The notes below the pieces were generated by a model. That model was not told where the DNA came from and made no database searches. It was given only the letters and a program-made list of their open reading frames with translations. 5,657 bases of DNA from Weeksellaceae bacterium (GTDB lineage Bacteria > Bacteroidota > Bacteroidia > Flavobacteriales > Weeksellaceae): assembly GCA_022701475.1 (NCBI GenBank), contig JAKOOI010000079.1:1-5657 (forward strand). The letters are read 5' to 3'. Below are positions 1 to 4,941 of the stretch, piece by piece; within the stretch, counting starts at the first letter, position 1, and the number at the start of each line of letters is the position of its first letter. Made by a program: the position numbers and the translations under genes.

Positions 1-897
1 TGCCGGCACAGTCCTCACGCGTTTCATATAAATCCGGCGGTTTTTCCAATCCATGATAAAAGTAAAATCCCTGAAAAATTCGTTTCCTATCAGGTTCATG
101 CTTCCGGTAGAAACAATTTCCCCTTTAAGAACGCTGTTGCCGAGGCCTGTAGTCTCCGCCCGGAAGATATATCCTTCCGCCGGTTTAGCCGTTCCGAAAG
201 CACCGGTTGAATGGGTTCCTGAGGTTTTTACGGAACGCTGTACCTTTCCGGGATCAAAATCAGCTTCCGTGAGTTCAAGCCTTCCGGAAAATCCGGTATC
301 GAAAGTAAATGGAAAATCTTTATCGAGCATACGGATTTTAATCAGCGGCGTCTTCTGTGTTCTTGTCTCGAAAGGGATCACCAGATCGAATCCGCGGAGA
401 TCGAATCCTGAAATATCTTTTGCCACTTCAAGCCGGTTTTCAGTATAATCAACTTTCCATACCAGTCCCGCCATCTGATTGGCACCGATGATCCCGTCCA
501 CCCGCAGGCAGCGGAGCTCATCGGCATCCAGATCCAGCACAACGGTACCGGTATTCCTGAATGTTACCTGGTCCACTTTCATTTCAGGAAGCTCGGTAAA
601 GATCTGTTCCTGTGTGTTTTTATTGGAATCTCCCACGGACCTCCGGTATTTCTTCTTCAGATTCAGCTCCCTGAAAATAGCCTGGGAAATCACGGTAGGC
701 GCCCCGGAATCAAAAAGAAAAGTATAGGTTTTGTTTCTGATGGTTACTTTTACAAAAGGCAGATTATTTTCAAACCTCATATTGATACGTTCTACCTTTT
801 GCTGAAACTCCACTTCCCCTTTTTCGTAAAACTTTTTTCCCTGTGCAGTAACAAGAACGGCGGAATAGAAAAGAACGGCACAGAGAAGCTTTTTCAT
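1..897 (-). CDS. Secreted two-lobed retropepsin-like aspartic protease (3' end cut off by window)
   Basis: My minus-strand translation from ATG at 897 is open for 299 codons to the window edge, so the C-terminus is missing. Residues 1-19 form a signal peptide (MKK, hydrophobic core, V-T-A before Gln19). Two aspartic protease catalytic motifs are visible: F-D-S-G-A at 62-66 (Asp63) and F-D-T-G-F at 199-203 (Asp200). Each is followed by a hydrophobic-hydrophobic-Gly strand of the kind that supports the active site: G-I-I-G-A-N at 135-140 and L-I-G-N-E-F-F at 269-275. Both catalytic halves are thus in one chain, as in pepsin-like enzymes or tandem Asp_protease_2 domains, whereas retropepsins dimerise. 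It probably cleaves peptides in the periplasm or at the cell surface; the substrate is unknown. Related Bacteroidota proteins often carry a C-terminal PDZ domain, which cannot be checked here. A promoter-like TATTTTCG lies 15 bases upstream. Family call is strong; exact role is not. Confidence 0.88.
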   Translation of the reverse strand, partial: MKKLLCAVLFYSAVLVTAQGKKFYEKGEVEFQQKVERINMRFENNLPFVKVTIRNKTYTFLFDSGAPTVISQAIFRELNLKKKYRRSVGDSNKNTQEQIFTELPEMKVDQVTFRNTGTVVLDLDADELRCLRVDGIIGANQMAGLVWKVDYTENRLEVAKDISGFDLRGFDLVIPFETRTQKTPLIKIRMLDKDFPFTFDTGFSGRLELTEADFDPGKVQRSVKTSGTHSTGAFGTAKPAEGYIFRAETTGLGNSVLKGEIVSTGSMNLIGNEFFRDFTFIMDWKNRRIYMKRVRTVPA

Positions 898-1070
898 TGA
901 CAAATTTTATGCGAAAATAAGGTTTTTATATGAACCTGTCTACAGCTGCTGTATTGGCATGCAACCCGAATAAGATCCCGGCCCGTTGATGAGTCTGCCG
1001 AAACAGGATCGAGTGCTGCAAACCCCATTGTATTTCCGCTGTCCCACCGGGTATTGCTTTTGACATTCAT
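894..1070 (-). CDS. Possible 58-residue leader ORF overlapping the protease start
   Basis: A minus-strand ORF runs from ATG at 1070 to TGA at 894-896. The stop shares the bases ATGA with the protease start codon at 897, an arrangement typical of translational coupling. The product begins MNVKSNTRWDSGNTMGF and contains three Cys (39, 43, 57) but no signal peptide, membrane segment or domain that I recognise. The same frame stays open upstream of the ATG to about position 1150, without another ATG. Against it being a gene: there is no ribosome binding site, the composition is odd, and its 3' part includes the AT-rich promoter-like bases ahead of the protease. It could be a real leader peptide, a remnant of a decayed gene, part of a dispersed repeat, or chance. 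Confidence 0.2.
   Translation of the reverse strand: MNVKSNTRWDSGNTMGFAALDPVSADSSTGRDLIRVACQYSSCRQVHIKTLFSHKICQ
912..919 (-). promoter_or_regulatory. Possible -7 box upstream of the protease gene
   Basis: The minus strand reads TATTTTCG, one mismatch from the Bacteroidota -7 consensus TAnnTTTG. It lies 15 bases before the ATG at 897. No good TTTG -33 box is found 17-20 bases upstream. The ten-base string TATTTTCGCA is identical to the one in front of the gldI-like gene (3636-3645), which raises the chance that it is functional. Confidence 0.35.
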
Positions 1071-1130
1071 ACTCGCCGGCCTATGTGGAAAATAATGATG
1101 CCGGATGCCTGAACGGAATGGTTCCAGCGT
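941..1130. other. GC-rich intergenic block with no recognised content
   Basis: This is the core of the 335-base gap between the protease (ends upstream at 897) and the unknown gene (stop at 1233). By hand count 98 of 190 bases are G or C (52 per cent), while 1131-1200 has 13 of 70 (19 per cent). I see no tRNA, rRNA or known riboswitch. Only small inverted repeats occur, such as TACAG/CTGTA at 941-953. It may be a structured leader RNA, a decayed coding fragment or a dispersed intergenic repeat; the sequence alone does not decide. Confidence 0.4.
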
Positions 1131-1176
1131 GAAAATATAAGTATTTAAAATAATTTAATAGCATATTTTCGAATCT

Positions 1177-1206
1177 CAAAATTATGATTGTAAAGCCAAT
1201 AGCAAA
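1177..1206 (-). promoter_or_regulatory. Bacteroidota-type promoter (TTTG-N18-TAATTTTG)
   Basis: On the minus strand, TTTG (complement of 1203-1206) is followed after 18 bases by TAATTTTG (complement of 1177-1184). This matches the primary sigma consensus of Bacteroidota, TTTG-N17-20-TAnnTTTG, with no mismatch. Transcription would start near 1171 and run toward the protease gene, giving a leader of about 270 bases. The TTTG is part of the T-run of the terminator-like hairpin of the previous gene. The AT-rich setting makes chance matches more likely, and no experimental support is visible. Confidence 0.45.
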
Positions 1207-1225
1207 AAGCTGACTGCTATCAGCT
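1204..1225 (-). terminator. Intrinsic terminator of the secreted unknown gene
   Basis: On the minus strand AGCTGA, a six-base loop and TCAGCT form a perfect 6-bp stem, followed at once by a run of T. It starts 8 bases downstream of the TAG stop at 1233. The stem is short and only moderately GC-rich, so termination may be partial and let some transcript run into the gap beyond. Confidence 0.55.
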
Positions 1226-1232
1226 ACTTACG

Positions 1233-1808
1233 CTAAATCTCATCCAGGATCTGTTTCGGCAGAACTTTTACGAGCTGCGGTTTGTATTCCTTTTCAAGAA
1301 TCACGAATTTCCAGGTTTTCCGGTCGCGGGAAACGGCACAGGCCCGCATTCCTGCATTGATCAGGAAAGAACCTTCTCCGGCAGAAGATTTCACATTGTT
1401 CTTTCCGTACTTACTGACCAGCAGACCGTTGATTTTCTTTTTCATCTCATCGTTCATGGAACCGACATTGCATTTCAGCTTCATGGAGTAAGGAACTATC
1501 GAGAAATATTCCCCGCCGATCTGCTGCGGCTTCCCGTTGTTTCCTACCTTCACTTCACTCATATCAATCTTCATGAACGGGTTGTTATAGGTCATGTTCA
1601 GGAGCTGTATCATCTGGTCTCTCGGAACTACTGTAAAGAATTTGGGATAGATACAGCTGACGCCCTGCTCTATCTTTTTATCCTTAATACTGTTTACAAA
1701 ATAAACCAGCGATTTTTTAATGGCGGCGTCCTCCGGATTGGCTTTCGCCTGTGAAAAGGCAAAAACGGAGACCATAAGGAACAGTAATAAAAATGATTTC
1801 GTTTTCAT
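1233..1808 (-). CDS. Secreted protein of unknown function
   Basis: I do not recognise this gene. The chosen ATG at 1808 gives 191 residues that begin directly with a signal peptide: MKTK, a hydrophobic core to about residue 18, and S-Q-A before Lys22. An in-frame ATG at 1850 would add 14 polar residues ahead of the signal peptide, so it is less likely, although an AGGA lies upstream of it. The mature part is about 170 residues, basic, with Cys at 52, 113 and 157, an early helix-like stretch (26-50), the motif C-I-Y-P-K-F-F at 52-58, and an aromatic, charged C-terminus (W-K-F-V-I-L-E-K-E at 166-174). The layout of an N-terminal helix followed by alternating strands could fit an NTF2-like fold, but that is a guess. 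It stands alone between two terminators, with no clear promoter match upstream. Likely periplasmic, or outer-membrane-associated. Confidence 0.75.
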   Translation of the reverse strand: MKTKSFLLLFLMVSVFAFSQAKANPEDAAIKKSLVYFVNSIKDKKIEQGVSCIYPKFFTVVPRDQMIQLLNMTYNNPFMKIDMSEVKVGNNGKPQQIGGEYFSIVPYSMKLKCNVGSMNDEMKKKINGLLVSKYGKNNVKSSAGEGSFLINAGMRACAVSRDRKTWKFVILEKEYKPQLVKVLPKQILDEI

Positions 1809-1950
1809 TGGTTTCTGCATATCTGATATTAGGTTTGGATTGATCATCATTGCCAGGTATTCCTTTCAGTATTGCCTCACTGCCGTCCTGCGCTGTTAAA
1901 ATCAGTCGCACTGTACAGGAAGTTTGTTACACTGCCGGTCCTTAAGGAAT

Positions 1951-1980
1951 AAAAAAAGCCGTCCCTGCGGACGGCTTTCT
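1951..1980 (-). terminator. Strong intrinsic terminator ending the immunophilin operon
   Basis: The arms AAAGCCGTCC (1955-1964) and GGACGGCTTT (1969-1978) form a perfect 10-bp stem with a 4-base loop. Read on the minus strand the hairpin runs into seven T. It lies about 20 bases past the stop of the cyclophilin-FKBP gene at 2000 and separates that operon from the secreted unknown gene. On the plus strand the T-tract is only three bases, so it acts mainly on minus-strand transcripts. Confidence 0.9.
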
Positions 1981-1999
1981 GTTGTATATCGAGGTATGA

Positions 2000-3115
2000 T
2001 TATTTCACTTTCACCAGTTCCACATCAAATACCAGCCATGCATTCGGCGGAATAACGCCTCCGGCACCGCTGGCACCGTAGCCCATTGCCGGCGGGATCA
2101 GTAAGGTAGCGGTTTCGCCTTCTTTCAGCAGAAGGATCCCTTCGTCCCAGCCTTTGATCACTCTTCCCATCCCGATCGGGATTTCAATCGGCTCGTTTCT
2201 CTTGAAAGAAGAATCGAATTCGGTTCCGTCTACCAGTTTCCCGGCATAGTGTACGGATACGTTATCCCCTGCTTTCGGCGCTTTACCGTCAGCAGTTTTG
2301 GTGATTTTATAGTACAGGCCGGATTCGGTTTTCTGCATCCCTGCTTTCAGGTCTTCTACCATTTTCTCCTGATTGGCTTTGAATTCGTCTTCCTTTTTTT
2401 TCTTATCCGCTTCTTCTTTCGCTAAGAAAGCTTTGTTTTGCTCTGCAATTTTTGCTTTTCCTTCCGTAAAGGTTTTTGCAGGATCGTAATTTTTGTACTC
2501 GTCCCCTTTGCTGAAGATGGAAACTTTTTCCAGCACGATATCCGTTTTAGGCTTATCCTGAGGGCCTTTTTCCACATTGGCAATCGTATCGATCACATCT
2601 TCGCCCTTCACCACTTTCCCGAAGATGGTATGTCTTCCGTCCAGCCATGGGGTGGCCACTTCGGTGATGAAGAACTGGGAACCGTTGGTATTCGGTCCGG
2701 AGTTGGCCATGGAAAGAACGCCCTTTCCGGTATGCTTCAGGTCGTTTCTCTCGTCCTCGAATTTATATCCCGGATCGCCCATTCCTGTTCCCTGGGGATC
2801 GCCTCCCTGGATCATGAAATCCTTGATCACCCTGTGGAAGATGGTTCCGTCATAGTAAGGAACGCCTTTCGCTTTGGCTTTGTTATCGATTTTACCTTCC
2901 GCGAGGCCGATAAAATTAGCCACGGTTACCGGTGCTTTCTTGTCTTCAAATTTTACAATCAGATTTCCTTTTGTTGTCTGAATGTTGGCATACAGCCCGT
3001 CGTTAAGACCTTCGTAAGTTTCTTTGTCTACGTTCATTTTCTTATAAATTGGTGTACAACTCATCAGCGAAACAGCAGCTGCCGCAAGAATTGTATTTTT
3101 GTTAAACAATTTCAT
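2000..3115 (-). CDS. Cyclophilin-FKBP fusion lipoprotein, peptidyl-prolyl cis-trans isomerase
   Basis: This 371-residue protein carries two unrelated prolyl isomerase domains. A lipoprotein signal ends at L-M-S-C (Cys20). The cyclophilin domain spans about 42-200 and keeps the active-site features: F-H-R at 93-95 (Arg95), Q-G-G-D at 103-106, the N-G-S-Q-F-F motif at 144-149, and Trp157 and His162 in W-L-D-G-R-H. A Lys/Glu-rich, probably helical linker covers about 215-262. The FKBP domain spans about 263-371 with Tyr290, Phe300-Asp301, Val319-Ile320, Trp323, Tyr346 and Phe363 at the usual ligand-pocket positions. Both domains should be active. It would speed Xaa-Pro isomerisation of envelope proteins while tethered to a membrane by its lipid. 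Such dual-family immunophilins are known from Flavobacterium and Toxoplasma. The ATG lies three bases after the stop of the gldI-like gene, so the two are co-translated; a strong terminator follows. Confidence 0.93.
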   Translation of the reverse strand: MKLFNKNTILAAAAVSLMSCTPIYKKMNVDKETYEGLNDGLYANIQTTKGNLIVKFEDKKAPVTVANFIGLAEGKIDNKAKAKGVPYYDGTIFHRVIKDFMIQGGDPQGTGMGDPGYKFEDERNDLKHTGKGVLSMANSGPNTNGSQFFITEVATPWLDGRHTIFGKVVKGEDVIDTIANVEKGPQDKPKTDIVLEKVSIFSKGDEYKNYDPAKTFTEGKAKIAEQNKAFLAKEEADKKKKEDEFKANQEKMVEDLKAGMQKTESGLYYKITKTADGKAPKAGDNVSVHYAGKLVDGTEFDSSFKRNEPIEIPIGMGRVIKGWDEGILLLKEGETATLLIPPAMGYGASGAGGVIPPNAWLVFDVELVKVK

Positions 3116-3118
3116 GGA

Positions 3119-3628
3119 TTATAATGCTTTTAATTTTATGATCAGCGGGATATCGTTGTCTATTTTCTTTTCGTCTCCGTAAGTACCGTAGGCAAGCGCG
3201 GAAGGGACCAGCAGGGTAACCTCTTCTCCGTCACGGATAAAGCGAAGGGCGTCTTCCACGGCTTTCAGCTCATCAAAATGCCCGAAGCGGGCGTCTTTCC
3301 TTTCTTTAGGCTCGTCATAGATTTTGGTCTGGTCGAAATCATACAGCTCATAGGAATAGGAAATCGGGGTATCGTCCTGCCTCCGCTGCCGCTGGTCGAA
3401 ACCTTCGGTACTGACCCAGTAATTCAGCTGGGTCGGATAGAATTTCACCGGCTGGCCGCTGATCCATTCCTGGATCTGGCTCCGTTCCTGAGCATTGAGG
3501 TTTTTCATCCGCTCCCGGGAAACTTCAAGGTCATTCCGGCTCAGCACACCGCCTACGGGAGGATGCGTCTGGGTATTTTTGCTGCAGCCCAACAGGCCCA
3601 ATACCGATATGAAGATTACTTTTTTCAT
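3119..3628 (-). CDS. gldI: GldI-like FKBP-type lipoprotein, gliding/T9SS-associated
   Basis: This 169-residue protein has a lipoprotein signal with L-L-G-C (Cys15), a charged helical section (about 30-60) and a C-terminal FKBP-like domain (about 85-169). Length, the H-P-P-V stretch after the lipid Cys, Y-S-Y-E-L-Y at 91-96 and the ending G-D-E-K-K-I-D-N-D-I-P-L fit the GldI family as I remember it. GldI is required for gliding in Flavobacterium johnsoniae and is thought to help fold envelope proteins of the motility and type IX secretion apparatus. The active site looks degenerate: the usual pocket Trp is replaced by Val124 in A-V-E-D-A-L, Phe-Asp is I-Y-D (103-105), and only Tyr147 of the A-Y-G motif is clearly kept. 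It may act as a chaperone or scaffold without isomerase activity. It is first in a two-gene unit with the cyclophilin-FKBP gene, three bases apart, and has its own promoter-like sequence upstream. Without gliding genes nearby, the symbol rests on protein similarity alone. Confidence 0.78.
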   Translation of the reverse strand: MKKVIFISVLGLLGCSKNTQTHPPVGGVLSRNDLEVSRERMKNLNAQERSQIQEWISGQPVKFYPTQLNYWVSTEGFDQRQRRQDDTPISYSYELYDFDQTKIYDEPKERKDARFGHFDELKAVEDALRFIRDGEEVTLLVPSALAYGTYGDEKKIDNDIPLIIKLKAL

Positions 3629-3637
3629 AAACTGTTG

Positions 3638-3669
3638 CGAAAATACGCATTTCGGGAATCATTTACAAA
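3638..3669 (-). promoter_or_regulatory. Likely promoter of the gldI-like/immunophilin operon
   Basis: The minus strand reads TTTG (complement of 3666-3669), 20 bases, then TATTTTCG (complement of 3638-3645), one mismatch from the Bacteroidota consensus TAnnTTTG. It lies 10 bases before the ATG at 3628, implying a very short leader of about 5 bases. It supports independent transcription of this operon from the kinase gene upstream. Confidence 0.5.
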
Positions 3670-3780
3670 ACTGTCTGCGTCAGAATTCAATTTATTTGGA
3701 ATAATCCGTTTTCCGGATGATCATAAAATATTATGGTAACGCCCGGTCCGGTCCGGAACAGGTTTATCCTGAGGGAAGCC

Positions 3781-4935
3781 CTATCCTTTCCTGATCGTGA
3801 TCCTGAAGGTGGTCCCCTTGCCCACTTCCGTATGGGCGATCCTGATATCGCCGTTATGGTATTCCTGTATCACCCTCCTGGCAAGGGACAGCCCAAGCCC
3901 CCAACCCCGTTTTTTGGTAGAATATCCAGGCTTGAAAGCATTTCCGGCCTGCTGCTTGGTCATTCCGCTTCCGGTATCCTGCACTTCCACCACAATGCTC
4001 TTGTTGCGCTCCGAGACCGACATGGAAATAGAGCCTTCCCCCTTCATGGCATCCACTGCGTTTTTCACCAGGTTTTCAATGACCCAGCTCATCAGGATGC
4101 GGTTGTGCGGAACGGAAATACGATGATCCGGAAGATGCAGGCCGAAGTTGATTTTCCTGGAAATCCGGGTCTTCAGGTAATCGTAATTTTCCTGTATGGT
4201 TTTGTTGAAATCGGTATCGTTCAGCTCCGGCACGGAACCGATCTTGGAGAACCTTTCGGAAATGGTCCGCAGCCTTTCGATATCCTTTTCAATTTCATGG
4301 ACGCCTTCCGAATCCGGATCGTCCAGTTTCATGATCTCCATCCAGCCGATCATGGAGGATAACGGGGTTCCGATCTGGTGCGCGGTTTCTTTGGCAAGCC
4401 CGGCCCAGAGATAGCCTTCATCCGTCTTTTTGATGGTCCTGAAAAACCAGAAAGTGAAGAGAAAGTAGCAGAGGATGAAAAAGCCTAAAATATAGGGCGA
4501 ATACCGGAGGTTGTTCAGCAGCGGGGAATTGTCATAGTACACCGTCTGCTTGTTGCCTTTAACGATTTCGATTTCAATGGGCGTATAGCTTTTGCCCATG
4601 TTCTTGGCAAGGACCACGATCTTTTCAGGATCATTCTCTACGTCTTTCGGCAGGTTCTTGTGTTCGATGATGCCGTCTTTTTCATCCAGGAGGATGACCG
4701 GGATGGTACTGTTAGAACTGTAGATCTGCAACAGCAGTGCCTGCACCTCCAGGTTCGGGTCTTTCATTTCTTGCTGGAACTTCAGGGCATTGACCAGGAT
4801 GTCCACCCTTTTGATCTCTTCTTTTCTCAGGAAATTGATCAGGATGGTAGAGGCAATCACGATGGTAAGCACCACAATGGTCATCAGCACGAAAATAATC
4901 CAGTTGTTCAGCCTGGCAAATATTGATTTTCTCAA
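3781..4935 (-). CDS. HAMP-less membrane sensor histidine kinase
   Basis: This 384-residue kinase has a transmembrane segment at about 12-36, an extracytoplasmic region of about 110 residues (37-146), a second membrane segment at about 147-166, and then the kinase core with no HAMP or PAS domain. The H-box is E-T-A-H-Q-I-G-T-P-L, with phospho-acceptor His186. The ATP-binding HATPase_c domain shows the N-box E-N-L-V-K-N-A-V-D (287-295), G1 D-T-G-S-G-M (320-325), an F-box at F-K-P-G-Y-S-T (334-340) and G2 G-W-G-L-G-L (344-349). All catalytic residues look intact. The start is TTG at 4935; the next ATG at 4884 would delete half of the first membrane segment. The upstream dacB-like stop is in the same frame and six bases away, so coupled translation is likely. 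No response regulator is in the window, so its partner is unknown. The signal is probably an envelope state, perhaps linked to the cell-wall enzyme beside it (inference). Confidence 0.9.
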   Translation of the reverse strand: MRKSIFARLNNWIIFVLMTIVVLTIVIASTILINFLRKEEIKRVDILVNALKFQQEMKDPNLEVQALLLQIYSSNSTIPVILLDEKDGIIEHKNLPKDVENDPEKIVVLAKNMGKSYTPIEIEIVKGNKQTVYYDNSPLLNNLRYSPYILGFFILCYFLFTFWFFRTIKKTDEGYLWAGLAKETAHQIGTPLSSMIGWMEIMKLDDPDSEGVHEIEKDIERLRTISERFSKIGSVPELNDTDFNKTIQENYDYLKTRISRKINFGLHLPDHRISVPHNRILMSWVIENLVKNAVDAMKGEGSISMSVSERNKSIVVEVQDTGSGMTKQQAGNAFKPGYSTKKRGWGLGLSLARRVIQEYHNGDIRIAHTEVGKGTTFRITIRKG

Positions 4936-4941
4936 GACGGT

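Noticed and set aside
53..727. Plus-strand ORFs of 131 and 82 codons
   Set aside because: Both are antisense to the aspartic protease, whose catalytic motifs are intact on the minus strand.
920..939. AGGTT/AACCT inverted repeat ahead of the protease as an attenuator
   Set aside because: A 5-bp AT-rich stem with an 8-base loop is too weak, and it overlaps the promoter-like box.
1717..1911. 64-codon minus-strand ORF at the start of the secreted unknown gene
   Set aside because: It is in another frame, overlaps the signal peptide of the real gene and has no recognisable content.
1878..1941. Imperfect direct repeat CACTGCCGTCC / CACTGCCGGTCC
   Set aside because: Two copies of 11-12 bases with an indel, no third copy nearby and no link to a gene start; probably chance.
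2438..3124. 228-codon plus-strand ORF opposite the cyclophilin-FKBP gene
   Set aside because: It lies antisense to a protein with two fully recognisable domains, has no family motifs and is rich in Cys, His and Phe as expected from a shadow frame.
3704..3718. Hairpin ATCCG/CGGAT downstream of the kinase gene as a terminator
   Set aside because: The stem is only 5 bp and no T-run follows on the minus strand; the nearby ATGATCAT and CCGGT repeats are short and explainable by chance.
3733..4362. 209-codon plus-strand ORF opposite the histidine kinase
   Set aside because: The minus strand here encodes the complete kinase catalytic core; the plus-strand product shows no domain and is Pro/His/Gly-rich.
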